The translations under genes and the position numbers were made by a program. From contig NZ_VCAO01000003.1 in assembly GCF_005884405.1 (NCBI RefSeq), positions 124,001-188,000 on the forward strand: a stretch of DNA of 64,000 nucleotides, in the 5' to 3' direction. This stretch comes from Qipengyuania marisflavi. Its GTDB lineage: Bacteria; Pseudomonadota; Alphaproteobacteria; Sphingomonadales; Sphingomonadaceae. Under the pieces are notes generated by a model. It saw only the letters and a list, made by a program, of their open reading frames with translations, was not told where the DNA came from and did not search any database. Of this stretch, positions 43,700-53,473 are shown one piece after another (position 1 is the stretch's first letter; each line of letters begins with the position of its first letter).

Positions 43700-45154
43700 T
43701 CAGTTGGCCGGGCGCGCGTAGTCATCTTTGCCGAAGGTTGCGTTCTGCCCGCGCAATTCGCGCTGCGGCGGCAGCCGGTTTCCGGCGATCTGTGTGATTC
43801 CCGCCTGTCCTTCGGCACCCGGCGCAGCAACGCGCCAGATAATCCCGGCGGTATCGTCACTGACCAGCAGCGCGCCGTCGCCCGCCCATTCAACCCAGGT
43901 CGGGCGGCCGCGCGTGGTACCATCGCCGGTCAGGAAGCCTGACAGCACCGGCACCGGCTTGCCCGACGGGTTGCCGCGCGCATCGAAGGGCACATAGACC
44001 ACCTCATAGCCCGACGGCGGTTTGCGGTTCCACGAGCCATGTTCGGCGATGAATGCGCCGCTGGCGAAGCGATCACCCATCGTCGCGCCTTCGCGGCTGA
44101 ATACCAGTCCCAGCGCAGCGACATGCGGTCCCAACGCGTATTCCGGCTTGCGGACGTAATTGATGGTGGCGGGATAATCATATTTCACCCGGCGATCGAA
44201 ATTGTCTTTCCAATAGACCCAGGGCCAGCCGTAATTCGCGCCTACCGGAAGATTGGTCAGATAATCGGGCACCAGATCCGAACCCAGCATGTCCCGCTCG
44301 TTCACGGTGGTCCACAATTCGCCCGACCACGGGTTGAAATCCAGCCCGTTGGGATTGCGCAGGCCGCTGGCGAAGATCCGTTGGCGGCCGGTTGCGATAT
44401 CGATTTCCCACACCAGCGCTCGGCCAACCTCGATCTCCAGCCCCTTCTCGGCAATGTTGGATTGCGATCCCACGGCGGCATACAGCTTTGCCCCGTCACG
44501 GCTGAGCTTGAGATTGCGCATCCAGTGCCCGGTGCCGTGCGCCAGATCGGCGATTTTCTTTGGCGTACCGGTCAATGTCAGCTCGCCCGGCGTGTAGGGA
44601 TAGGCAAGCACTTCATCGTGGTTGGCGACATACAAGATGCCATCACCCCACGCGATGCCCGAGGGGGAATCGAGATTGTCAGCAAGCACTTTACGCACTT
44701 CGGCTGCGCCGTCGCCATCGGCATCGCGCAGCAAAACCAGCTGATTCGGCGATTTGCCTCCGGCACCCGCCTTGCTGAACAGGAATGCCTCGACCTGCTT
44801 TCGCAGCCAGCTGCTTTCGCCGGTGCTGATCCCCGGCGATCCGGTGAGTGACACCAGCACGTCACCATTGGGCAGCGTGTGCATCGTGCGCGGATGGTCG
44901 AGACCGTCGGCAAAGCGCGTGACCGCCAGGCCTTCAGCGGCAACCGGCACTTCGTCAGCGTCCCACCCGATCGGCTCTGCGATGGCGACAGTCGGGAAGC
45001 TTTCGGCGGCCGGCTCGTCAAGCTTGGGATCGACACCCGTAACCTCGGCAAAATCCACATCGGCCTGATCACCGCGGGTGAAGAAATAGCCTGCGACCAC
45101 AAGGACCAGCAGGAGGACGAGAAGGGCGATACCCAGCTTCTTGAGAGTGCTCAT
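43700..45154 (-). CDS. PQQ-dependent sugar dehydrogenase family protein (sorbosone-dehydrogenase-like)
   Basis: A 484-residue beta-propeller protein with an N-terminal membrane anchor (about residues 6-26). Family landmarks are LPNGDVLVSLTGS, GTGHWMRNLKLS, FASGLRNPNGLDFNP and the closing FIAEHGSWNRKPPSGYEVV. Members are periplasmic PQQ-dependent aldose or sorbosone dehydrogenases, but many have untested substrates and may not hold PQQ. Single gene between convergent neighbours. Confidence 0.88.
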   Translation of the reverse strand: MSTLKKLGIALLVLLLVLVVAGYFFTRGDQADVDFAEVTGVDPKLDEPAAESFPTVAIAEPIGWDADEVPVAAEGLAVTRFADGLDHPRTMHTLPNGDVLVSLTGSPGISTGESSWLRKQVEAFLFSKAGAGGKSPNQLVLLRDADGDGAAEVRKVLADNLDSPSGIAWGDGILYVANHDEVLAYPYTPGELTLTGTPKKIADLAHGTGHWMRNLKLSRDGAKLYAAVGSQSNIAEKGLEIEVGRALVWEIDIATGRQRIFASGLRNPNGLDFNPWSGELWTTVNERDMLGSDLVPDYLTNLPVGANYGWPWVYWKDNFDRRVKYDYPATINYVRKPEYALGPHVAALGLVFSREGATMGDRFASGAFIAEHGSWNRKPPSGYEVVYVPFDARGNPSGKPVPVLSGFLTGDGTTRGRPTWVEWAGDGALLVSDDTAGIIWRVAAPGAEGQAGITQIAGNRLPPQRELRGQNATFGKDDYARPAN

Positions 45155-45245
45155 AAGAGCGGATGACTACGCGAGGTGCCGCGCGGCGGCAATGAGTCTT
45201 TAGGAGCCCCTTGCAGCACACCGCCAGAACCCTACATCGCTGCGC

Positions 45246-45728
45246 ATGTATGATTTCCGCCCCGCAGCCGATGTCCCCAAACCCGAAGTCTATCGCCAGC
45301 TGGCGCAGGCCGCCGATGCGCTGACCGCCGGAGAGCTGGATGCGGTAGCCAATATGGCCAATGTCGCGGCGCTGCTCGGTGAATTTCTGGCTGATCTCAA
45401 CTGGGCAGGCTTTTACCGCATGATTGATGGCGAGCTGGTACTGGGGCCATTTGTCGGGCGGCCCGCCTGTATCCGTATTGCTGTGGGCAGCGGCGTTTGC
45501 GGTACCGCCGCGCAAACGGGCGAAACCCAGCTGGTGGCGGATGTTCACGCATTCCCCGGACACATCCCCTGCGATTCGGCAAGCAATGCCGAACTGGTCG
45601 TCCCGGTGGTGCGCGATGGCGCGGTGATTGCGGTGATCGATCTGGACAGCCCGACGCATGGGCGCTTCGATGCCGATGATTCCGCCGGGCTGGAAGCGCT
45701 GGCCGCACTGCTCGCCGCACGCATATAA
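45246..45728 (+). CDS. msrC: Free methionine-(R)-sulfoxide reductase (GAF domain)
   Basis: A 160-residue single GAF-domain enzyme reducing free methionine-R-sulfoxide. The three conserved cysteines of fRMsr are Cys75, Cys85 and Cys109 in ACIRI, VCGTA and HIPCD. The motif DLNWAGFYRM also fits. Length and cysteine spacing match E. coli fRMsr. It diverges from the sugar dehydrogenase; a 134-base gap follows. Confidence 0.93.
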   Translation: MYDFRPAADVPKPEVYRQLAQAADALTAGELDAVANMANVAALLGEFLADLNWAGFYRMIDGELVLGPFVGRPACIRIAVGSGVCGTAAQTGETQLVADVHAFPGHIPCDSASNAELVVPVVRDGAVIAVIDLDSPTHGRFDADDSAGLEALAALLAARI

Positions 45729-45862
45729 AGCTTTGTCTGGCGAACTGCCCCGCAGGGGGACACCCGGGCGATCCGGCTTTTGCCGCAGGGCACTGTAAAT
45801 GCTAACAAGGGGTTAACTTGCAACCACCGGTTTGGCCGGAGTCGCGCCTCAGGAGCATTTCG

Positions 45863-46651
45863 ATGTCGGTTCGTTTCATCCTACCCCTCTGCGCCAGCAT
45901 CGCGCTGGCCGCGCCCGTACTGGCGCAGCCCCAGATCGACTATGAGGCCGGACAATATGTCTATGCGAAAACCGCAGATGCGGCGCAGGATGACGATGTT
46001 GTGACCACAACGCTGCCTGTGGAGGGTGCCGAAATAACTGCGGCACGGGTGATCCCCATGCGTCAGGGTGGGCGTCAGGCAGGCGCAGCCCCTGTGTTCG
46101 TTTCCACGCCGATGATCCAGCCGCTGACCACGATGCAGCCTGTGGTTACCCTGCCAGCGGCAGCGGTTCCTGCACCCACAGTGGCAGTCGTGCCGCGCGG
46201 TCCGATCTATAATGCCGGGCCGGTTTATTATGTCGATCCTCGCAGCATCCCGGCTCCGCAAGTAGCGCCGCCGGGCGGGGCATCGCGTGTCATCTACCCC
46301 GCTGGACGCGCCGCGCCTGCACCCGTGCAATATGCCGTGCCGCAGGATTACGCGCAGTCGGCAAGCCCCATCCCTGCCGGATCACAGCTGGTTACGTTTG
46401 ATCGCGCAGCATGGCTTGGTGCCTGTCGTCAGCGGCTGAGCGGGTATAATGCTCGCGACCGCGCGGCTGCGATCGCCGCGCTGGGCGGCGCTGCGGCGGG
46501 CTATTCGGCAGGCCGCGATCACTGCGAAGCCTATCTGGACAGCTATATGAACAGCGCGGCAGCGGGCACACTGGTGCCGCAGCAGGGCTATAGCCAGCAA
46601 TATATGCTGGTCCCCGTGACTGTAATGGTCCCGCAGGAACCCCGCCGCTAA
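45863..46651 (+). CDS. Exported proline/alanine-rich envelope protein, unknown
   Basis: A 262-residue protein with a Sec signal peptide (cut after APVLAQ). The middle (about 60-185) is rich in Pro, Ala and Val with several YxxP-like spots; the C-terminal third has a glycine-zipper-like run AALGGAAAGYSAG flanked by two cysteines (GACRQRL and DHCEAYL). AGGAG lies seven bases before the ATG. I do not recognise the family; it looks like a sphingomonad envelope protein of glycine-zipper type. Confidence 0.75.
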   Translation: MSVRFILPLCASIALAAPVLAQPQIDYEAGQYVYAKTADAAQDDDVVTTTLPVEGAEITAARVIPMRQGGRQAGAAPVFVSTPMIQPLTTMQPVVTLPAAAVPAPTVAVVPRGPIYNAGPVYYVDPRSIPAPQVAPPGGASRVIYPAGRAAPAPVQYAVPQDYAQSASPIPAGSQLVTFDRAAWLGACRQRLSGYNARDRAAAIAALGGAAAGYSAGRDHCEAYLDSYMNSAAAGTLVPQQGYSQQYMLVPVTVMVPQEPRR

Positions 46652-46750
46652 AAGTTGCGCGGCGCGACCAGACCCTTTCAAAGGCCCGTCTATGCTGGCT
46701 AAGGGATCAGCCTTAGCTTCGTATTAACCCTGTGCTGCGATAGGCGATGC

Positions 46751-47506
46751 ATGGCCTCTCGCCCTGCATCATCGTCTGGCGCCACCAAGCAGCAGCCCGC
46801 CGTGCCCGCGCGCCGCGAAGAGCTGCGCATTCTTCTGGCCGAGGACAATTGTATCGCTGCCGAATTGCTGCGCATGATGGGGGACCGGCTGGGCGCGAAG
46901 ATGGACTGGGTCGAAAACGGCCTCGACGCTGTCGATACCGTCCACCGCGCACGCGAAGCCGGATTGCCTTATGCCCTGCTGTTGATGGATGCGATGATGC
47001 CTGTGCTGTCCGGCGCGGAAGCGACGCGCCGCCTGCGCGCCAATGGCATTTCGCCTGAAGAACTGCCGATCGTTGCTGTCACCGCCGCCACCGCCAATGA
47101 CGAGGTTCGCGACCTGTTCGACTCGGGCATGCAAGCTTATCTGGCCAAACCCGTTTCCATCGCCGATTTATCCGCCTGTTTCGATGCATGGGTGACCACG
47201 CGCCCCGAAGCGGGTGCACCGATTGCCCGTCACTCGTTCGACGCTCTGCGCCGCCGCTACGCGCTGCGCAAGACCGAGGTGTTTTCGCAATTGGAAGAAT
47301 GCGTCTCCGCTGGCAATTGCGCCGACGAGGAGACAAGTGCGCTGCGTAACCATCTGCACAAGCTGGCCGGGACTGCCGGTTCGTTTGGCGAAGAGGCATT
47401 AAGCGCCGCCGCAGCCGAGGCTGCAGGCGTGGTCGCCGCAGCACAGCCGGGTGAGAGCCATGCGGCGCTGGCCAAGGCGCTGGCGCTGATCAAGGCGGTA
47501 GGCTGA
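46751..47506 (+). CDS. Response regulator receiver fused to a histidine phosphotransfer domain
   Basis: A 251-residue cytosolic protein. The receiver domain (about 24-148) has the acidic pair Glu31-Asp32, the phosphoacceptor Asp80 in LLMDAMMPV, Thr111 and Lys133. The C-terminal HPt domain has phosphohistidine His203 in HLHKLAGTAGSF. The REC-HPt order is that of hybrid phosphorelays, but no kinase gene is adjacent. It is followed within seven bases by a beta-barrel gene. Confidence 0.85.
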   Translation: MASRPASSSGATKQQPAVPARREELRILLAEDNCIAAELLRMMGDRLGAKMDWVENGLDAVDTVHRAREAGLPYALLLMDAMMPVLSGAEATRRLRANGISPEELPIVAVTAATANDEVRDLFDSGMQAYLAKPVSIADLSACFDAWVTTRPEAGAPIARHSFDALRRRYALRKTEVFSQLEECVSAGNCADEETSALRNHLHKLAGTAGSFGEEALSAAAAEAAGVVAAAQPGESHAALAKALALIKAVG

Positions 47507-47513
47507 GAGCATA

Positions 47514-48413
47514 ATGCGTAACGGGATTTCCTTTCTTATCGCTGCGACCCTGATGTTGGGCGCAGTGCCCGCACACGCCAAGGATGGCGTCGATGTCTGG
47601 GCCGAACTGTCCGCACGGGCAGTTGATTCCAGCCGCGCCGTCTTTGAAGGTGATGATATCGACAGCTCGGGCGTCGGCGTCGCCGCCGCCGCCGGGTTCG
47701 AATGGAAAAATGGCCGCACCAGCGTGCAATTTGACCTGGGTGCGCAGATTTTCGACTATTCCGAAGACACGCGCGAAACACGCGAGAGTGCCACGGCCAG
47801 CGCCACGCTGGCGCAGGAATTAAACGATACGCTGTCAGTCGCGGTGACCGTCAGCCATGCCGAGGATATCGTCACACTCGAAGCGCGCGAAACCGATCAG
47901 GATGCAGTGCGGGTCGAGGTCAAATATGAAACCAAGCAGGACCGCCTGCGCCTGCGCGCGCAATATCGCGCCCGCGAATATCGCTCCTCCACCATTGTCG
48001 ACGATCAGGGCGAAGGGTTTCGCTATGATGCGCAATACAACCGCCGCATTGGATCGTGGCATTGGGCGCGGCTGGATGTTCAGTTCGATGATATCGACAG
48101 TGACACTGCGCGCCGCAGTTATCACCGCATGACAGTGCGCGGTAGTTACAGCCTGCCGGTCGCCAAAAAGCTGCGTCTGCGGCCGCAACTGGAATATCGC
48201 AGCTGGACCTATGACGAACGCCGCGTGCTGGGTGATCCCGCAAGCGAGCTGCGCCAGGATTCCTACGTCGCGCCGGAAATCGGCCTAGATTATGGAGGCT
48301 CCTCGGGGCTGCGCGCCAGATTACGGGCAGCCTACCAGTTCCGCACATCAAACGATCCGCGCTATAGCGACGACGCGCCCTATCTCGATCTGACGATCGG
48401 CTACCGGTTCTGA
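47514..48413 (+). CDS. Outer-membrane beta-barrel protein, unknown
   Basis: A 299-residue exported protein with a signal peptide (cut near VPAHAK). The mature part is a series of amphipathic beta strands with many Arg/Tyr/Asp alternations, and it ends in a C-terminal phenylalanine (IGYRF), the usual outer-membrane insertion signal. Substrate or role unknown. The end abuts the convergent pgsB-like gene by one base. Confidence 0.75.
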   Translation: MRNGISFLIAATLMLGAVPAHAKDGVDVWAELSARAVDSSRAVFEGDDIDSSGVGVAAAAGFEWKNGRTSVQFDLGAQIFDYSEDTRETRESATASATLAQELNDTLSVAVTVSHAEDIVTLEARETDQDAVRVEVKYETKQDRLRLRAQYRAREYRSSTIVDDQGEGFRYDAQYNRRIGSWHWARLDVQFDDIDSDTARRSYHRMTVRGSYSLPVAKKLRLRPQLEYRSWTYDERRVLGDPASELRQDSYVAPEIGLDYGGSSGLRARLRAAYQFRTSNDPRYSDDAPYLDLTIGYRF

Positions 48414-51400
48414 TTACCGGCGCAGCAGCGATAGCAGCGGCAGGCGCCCCAGCCGATCCCCGATAGAATTGGCCAGCCAGCCGCCCTTCTGCCGCGACGT
48501 CAGCTTCTTCAGCTCCAGCGCCGCGCGCGGGCTGCTGATCTGCTCGGCAATCATCGCTTCATAGATCTTGTCGGCCTTGCGCCTGCGGCTGATCGCATCC
48601 CCGCCATCGATGAAGCCTTCCAGCATCGCGAGCAGATAAGCGCGCAGCCGGGATGCCGCGCCGTCCTGCTTTCCGCCCCCACCCGAACCATCCGCCTCGT
48701 CCGCCTCGGCGTACACTGACAGCTGCTCGTCCAGCCGTGCGGGTATCGCCGCGACCTGCTGCGGTGAATAGCTGGGCGGGAGATTGTCCGCCGCGACCAG
48801 CTTTGCCACCGTATGACGGACGCGTTCATCGCTAAGCGCGCCGTATTCCTGAAAGGACGACAGCATCGCCAACCCCTTGTCCGCCACTGCCGGGTCCGGG
48901 TCCAGTGCCTGTTCGCAGGCGCGCGCCACGGCTTCCCACGCCTGCCAGCGATAGACGAAGTCCAGCCCGGTGCCCTTGATGTTCTGCATCCCCATGATGC
49001 GGTTGAGCAGGCCCGGCGGGGTCTGCGCCGCGATCAGGCGGACGATCATTTCGCCCTTGATGTAGAAATCGCGGACCGGGACCAGCTTGGCCATGAACAC
49101 CCGCCGCAGCAGCGCGCGCATATCCGCATCATGGCTGGCCGGATCGCCCGATGAAGAAATCGCGCCGCGCAACTTTGCGTACGCCTTGTGATACTCCGCA
49201 ATCTGCTCGTAATGCTCCAGGATCGCGTCACCATGCGGCACCGCCTTGCTTTCGAGCAATGCTGCCAGCGCGCCGCCCGATGCTGCCAGCACCAATTCCT
49301 CGCCGGACAGATCGGCCCCTACGCCTGAAACCATCGCCTCCAGCCTGCCGAACAGCTCGGCTTCGCTCGCCGGGATGCGCTGCATCTTGGCCAGCCTGTC
49401 AAATACTGCCAGCGGTTCCTCACCCTCGGCCACCAGCGATTGCGCAGCGGCGTAAATGTCCCACTCTTCCTCGATAAAGCCGATCAAGCCCTCGATGTTG
49501 GAGCCGATCAGGAAGTGCTTGTCCGCTGCAATATCGGTTACCAGGATCCGTGCGAACACCCGGCTGCGCGGCACACGGTCGGCGCGGTTGTTGACCACAG
49601 TGCTGACGAAGACCTCAGGATCGCGCGACAGATCGTGCTCGTCAAAGCCCATCCGCGTCCAATTGCCCATCGCGCCAAAGCGTTCATTGGCAGAATTGCC
49701 CATGACATATTCCAGCAGGCGGTCATCGATCCGCGCTTGAGGGTAGGTTTTGAGCACGCCCAGATCGGCAACCACCCGGTCGGCCATTTCCTTGAAGCTG
49801 AAATCGTCCTCCAGCCCCAATTCGTCGCCCATCGCGGCGACCAGCGCGATATTGTAAGGGTGCTCTTCATAAGGAAAGCGGTCGAGCAGCTGCTGGTGGA
49901 CCAGCCCCGCCTCTTTCCACGTAATCGCCCGCATCCTGGTGTGCACACGGTCGGCACCCTCCTGCAGGATCGGCAGCATTTCCTCTTCTGTGGTGAGACA
50001 GACCGACTGGGCGGGGATAAATTCGGTCATCACTTCGGGAATGTTCCGCCCCGCCGGGCCCTGCACATCCTCATGATCGGGATAGGTGTTGGTCAGCGTG
50101 CCGATATTGTCGTTCATCCAGTCCTGCTGCAGCACGCGCACATAGGACGGGTTCAGCCCCATACATTCCCACAGGAACACCCGCGCCTTGAGCCGCCGGG
50201 CGATGGCAATCAGATTGTACTGCTCCCAGATCGTCGCCTTGTCATACGGCCGAAACAGGAACATCTCGGTCAGATCTCCAAACGCTTCGCCATTGAGGAA
50301 CATCGCCTCGCAGCCCGTGGTTTTGGAGACCAGCGGCGGGCCAAGCGCGTTGATCAACCCCGCCTTAAGCCGCTCGGTCCCCGATTTGCCACGTGTGCCC
50401 CAACCGCCCAGCCGCAGCGGAATCGCATCGCGCACGCGCCGCGCATGTCGCCCGATGACGATATGGCGTCCAAAAAACCACAGCCACGCCAGCAGAACGA
50501 ATACGGCCAGCTGGACCAGCGTATTGGCGAACACAGTCGCGAAATAGCTGACCGCATTGTCCCAGAAGATCGGCAGCAGCGCGAAGGGCGCGCCAACGCT
50601 GAAAAAGCGCGTGACGCTTTCATCGGCAGGCAGCGGCGCGGGCTCTTCCTCCTCCAGATGCACCGCCTGATGCGGCGTGAAGGTCAGGTCGATGCCTTCG
50701 GCGCGCAATAGCTTCACGAAGTCATGGCCGGTGGTGTTGCGCGCCTCGGCAAAGCGGGCGAAATTCGCACTGACCCGCCAGTAAAGGCGCGCCCGGCGCA
50801 GCATTCCTGCGGGCGGATGGATGGTCGTCACCCCCTCACTGGTGAACAGCCGCACCGGCTTGCCCAGATCAACCGCGCCCAGCACATGATCGACCAGTGG
50901 CAGCCAGTTGCGCCAATTGCCGTCCTCAGACTGGAACAGCGGTTCGCCGGGCACTTTGGTCGGGGCCAGCTCGGCAATGCGCGGCGATGGTGCGGCGATA
51001 GTGCCGATAAATTCGCGGCCCGTCGTGTGAAGATGCGCCTGGCGTTTATCGGTCGCATTGACGCGCAGTTCGAACAGGACGCGCCACAGCCGCCGAACTA
51101 TCCGGTCGCCGCGCCGCAACAAGGGGCGGCGCGCTTCGACCAGGTCGAACCCGAAATCGCGCTGCGCCAGCACGGCCAGCACGCGGCCAACCTTCTCCGG
51201 ATCCCCTGCCACTGCATCGCCCAGCGCTCCGACCCGGCACGATTCGCCTTCGCGCAGGCGGCCCGCAGCAGCGCGCACTTTTGCCGCAATCGCCTGTCCC
51301 TCGGCATCGCCAAGCAGCCAGATGTGTTCATAGGCCTCGCTGGCCCAGCGGCGGATCTTGGGATCGGCGATACGCTGGCGCAAATCGACCAGTGCCTGTT

Positions 51401-52589
51401 GCAAGGCCCGCGCCGTCGCTTCGGCCTGTTCGTCGCTATTTTCTATCGCCCATTCGCACAGCAGCCGACTCGCATCGATGGCCACGCGTAGCACGAACCC
51501 GTCCTCCTCGCGCGCCAGCACGCGCAGCAAGTGTCCGCGATAGGGTTCGATCCCGCCCGCAGCCGCAATTGCCGCCGGATCGGCAAATATCTGCGCGCGC
51601 ACCTGCGGGTCGCGGTCCAGCCGGAAGCGGGTGGTATAAGGATTGACCAGTTCGGGCGGCAGGATCGGGATGGCCTGCGCCACCGCTTGCCGCACAGCGC
51701 CATCGGGGTCGGTCGATAGCAGCTGGAGCGAGGATTGCAGAAAAGCATGGCGTCCTACTGCACCGGCAATCATCCGCGCCAGATGGCGGCGCAGGAACAG
51801 CTGGCTGCTCTGCCGCGCCGCGCTCTCGCCGCCGCGCGCACTGGCAATGCGCTGCTCGAGCACCGGGGCCAGCCCGCGCGGTGAGGCGGCCAGCAGTGCG
51901 CTGAACGCATGGCACTGTGTCCACACCGATTCGCCCAAATCCAGGGCTGCCCGGCGCGTGTCCCGCAGCGCCGTGTCTGTCCACAGCGTGGTCGCTTCTT
52001 CGCCCGAGCTGTTGGCGACATGGAGGAAGGACAGATAGGCCGCCTCACGGATCCGCGGGTCGCCCCGGTGGCTGCGCGCTGCGGCCAGCAGCGGGGCCAG
52101 TTCGCGGGCCAGCAATGCCCCGGAACCCGTGACCTCACCTTCCTGCATCGCGCGTCCCGCCAGCATCCCGGCACGCTCGATCGCAAAGCCATAGGCCCGC
52201 TCGCGCTCCCCCACGCGGCGGCGATATCGCTCGATTACGGCATCGCTATCGAACCATGCGTCGAACGCCTTGCGGTCGCGGCGCAATTGCCGCGCATCCG
52301 CACCGATCTTGGCCGCAAAGTCGAGGATCGCACCGCGCTTTTCCGCTTCATCGGACACGGTGGCAAAGCGGGCGTTGAACAGTGCGGCATCGGCATTGAG
52401 CTGCTGCATCTGCGCCGCCTGGCTCTTGGCAAACCGGATCGTGATGCGCGCCAGAACGCTCCACCCCTCGCCCTGTACTGTCGCTTGTTCGGCACAAAGC
52501 TCGTCGATAATGTCGTCATAAATCGGCGCCAGCAGTGGTGCGATACCCAGCGCCAGCGCTTCGCGCAGGGACGGCACAGCCTCGGTCAT
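48414..52589 (-). CDS. PgsB/CapB-like Mur-ligase-family protein fused to long helical regions
   Basis: 1391 residues, three to four times the usual PgsB. Residues 1 to about 640 are helical with HEAT-like repeats (for example 165-345), then two hydrophobic helices near 668-706. The poly-gamma-glutamate-synthase-like core follows at about 710-1045: P-loop GGWGTRGKSGTERL (about 728-741), KTTGCEAMF, FLWECMGLNPSYVRV, TNTYPDHEDVQGP and the PgsB landmark VVNNRADRVPRSRVF. A helical tail of about 340 residues ends the protein. PgsB activates glutamate-chain carboxylates with ATP and adds amino acids; the real substrate here is unknown. Start ATG overlaps the preceding stop (ATGA). Confidence 0.75.
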   Translation of the reverse strand: MTEAVPSLREALALGIAPLLAPIYDDIIDELCAEQATVQGEGWSVLARITIRFAKSQAAQMQQLNADAALFNARFATVSDEAEKRGAILDFAAKIGADARQLRRDRKAFDAWFDSDAVIERYRRRVGERERAYGFAIERAGMLAGRAMQEGEVTGSGALLARELAPLLAAARSHRGDPRIREAAYLSFLHVANSSGEEATTLWTDTALRDTRRAALDLGESVWTQCHAFSALLAASPRGLAPVLEQRIASARGGESAARQSSQLFLRRHLARMIAGAVGRHAFLQSSLQLLSTDPDGAVRQAVAQAIPILPPELVNPYTTRFRLDRDPQVRAQIFADPAAIAAAGGIEPYRGHLLRVLAREEDGFVLRVAIDASRLLCEWAIENSDEQAEATARALQQALVDLRQRIADPKIRRWASEAYEHIWLLGDAEGQAIAAKVRAAAGRLREGESCRVGALGDAVAGDPEKVGRVLAVLAQRDFGFDLVEARRPLLRRGDRIVRRLWRVLFELRVNATDKRQAHLHTTGREFIGTIAAPSPRIAELAPTKVPGEPLFQSEDGNWRNWLPLVDHVLGAVDLGKPVRLFTSEGVTTIHPPAGMLRRARLYWRVSANFARFAEARNTTGHDFVKLLRAEGIDLTFTPHQAVHLEEEEPAPLPADESVTRFFSVGAPFALLPIFWDNAVSYFATVFANTLVQLAVFVLLAWLWFFGRHIVIGRHARRVRDAIPLRLGGWGTRGKSGTERLKAGLINALGPPLVSKTTGCEAMFLNGEAFGDLTEMFLFRPYDKATIWEQYNLIAIARRLKARVFLWECMGLNPSYVRVLQQDWMNDNIGTLTNTYPDHEDVQGPAGRNIPEVMTEFIPAQSVCLTTEEEMLPILQEGADRVHTRMRAITWKEAGLVHQQLLDRFPYEEHPYNIALVAAMGDELGLEDDFSFKEMADRVVADLGVLKTYPQARIDDRLLEYVMGNSANERFGAMGNWTRMGFDEHDLSRDPEVFVSTVVNNRADRVPRSRVFARILVTDIAADKHFLIGSNIEGLIGFIEEEWDIYAAAQSLVAEGEEPLAVFDRLAKMQRIPASEAELFGRLEAMVSGVGADLSGEELVLAASGGALAALLESKAVPHGDAILEHYEQIAEYHKAYAKLRGAISSSGDPASHDADMRALLRRVFMAKLVPVRDFYIKGEMIVRLIAAQTPPGLLNRIMGMQNIKGTGLDFVYRWQAWEAVARACEQALDPDPAVADKGLAMLSSFQEYGALSDERVRHTVAKLVAADNLPPSYSPQQVAAIPARLDEQLSVYAEADEADGSGGGGKQDGAASRLRAYLLAMLEGFIDGGDAISRRRKADKIYEAMIAEQISSPRAALELKKLTSRQKGGWLANSIGDRLGRLPLLSLLRR

Positions 52590-53473
52590 GTCAGCCCCGT
52601 GCCGAGGCATTGGCCAAGTCGCGCGCGCAATGCCCCGTCACTTAAAAGCCGCTCGCGCAGCCCGGCGGACATTTCAAGATGGACAAAGCCATCAAAGCCC
52701 CCCGCGCGCAGGGCCTGCCCCTGCCGGTTCTGCGTCGCGCCCAGTTCGCGCGTCTCGCCCGGATAGACCAGTACGCGCGCGGGGTGCAGCGCCACCGACA
52801 GGCAGTCTGCAACATCAAGCAGGCGCGCGGCGGGATTGTCGCTGCCCTCGCTGATAATCGCATCGGCGAGTTGCGCGGCGCTACTTTCGCGGCGACTGCG
52901 GTCGAACCCATGCAGCTGGACCACCCGTCCGCCCGGATGGGTGGCGGCGAAGGCGAGCGAAAAGGCGGTTAGGTAATGCGTCTCGACCCGCGTCGGATCG
53001 CCGCCGCCGGGGCAGTCCTGCGTTATTTTGCGAGGTGCCGAATTCCATGCGGCAGCGGCGAAGGGAAACTCCGCCATCAATTGCTCTGCCAGCTGCCCCG
53101 TGCCGCGATCAAAACCGCGATGCGGCGCGATCAGGGCAAGCGGGACTGCGCCGCGTTCGCGCAGGCGATAGAGGCCGCGCCCCCGGCAATCGCCATCAAT
53201 CTCGCGAATGACGCGCTCGCCTTCTGTGTTCGCAATCGGGCGCAGTTCGAAACCCAGCGCCTCCAAATCACGGCCCAGCACCGCACCCTGATCACCCGCC
53301 AGCGCACGCGTAAACAGCGCCTGGGCAGTCGCAGCCTCGCGTTGATCGGGCACATAAAACTCCGTCGCTTCGCGCAGGGAGCGAAAGATGGCGGTGGCAA
53401 GTATGGCGGACCCGATCATGGCGATGATGACAATGACAAGCGTGCAGCGCCGCGGACGGCGCTGCCTGCTCAT
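52586..53473 (-). CDS. Membrane-anchored zinc hydrolase-like protein (PghP/N-formylglutamate amidohydrolase-like)
   Basis: A 295-residue protein with one N-terminal helix (about 11-30) and a periplasmic domain. APHRGFDRGTGQLAEQL carries His118 and Asp122, VVQLHGFD carries His188 and FVHLEMSAGLRE carries Glu267; this spacing resembles zinc amidohydrolases of the poly-gamma-glutamate hydrolase and N-formylglutamate amidohydrolase families. The acidic ligand is Asp where many members have Glu. Assignment is by motif reading and moderately sure. ATGA overlaps on both sides; the context suggests trimming or release of the polymer. Confidence 0.55.
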   Translation of the reverse strand: MSRQRRPRRCTLVIVIIAMIGSAILATAIFRSLREATEFYVPDQREAATAQALFTRALAGDQGAVLGRDLEALGFELRPIANTEGERVIREIDGDCRGRGLYRLRERGAVPLALIAPHRGFDRGTGQLAEQLMAEFPFAAAAWNSAPRKITQDCPGGGDPTRVETHYLTAFSLAFAATHPGGRVVQLHGFDRSRRESSAAQLADAIISEGSDNPAARLLDVADCLSVALHPARVLVYPGETRELGATQNRQGQALRAGGFDGFVHLEMSAGLRERLLSDGALRARLGQCLGTGLT

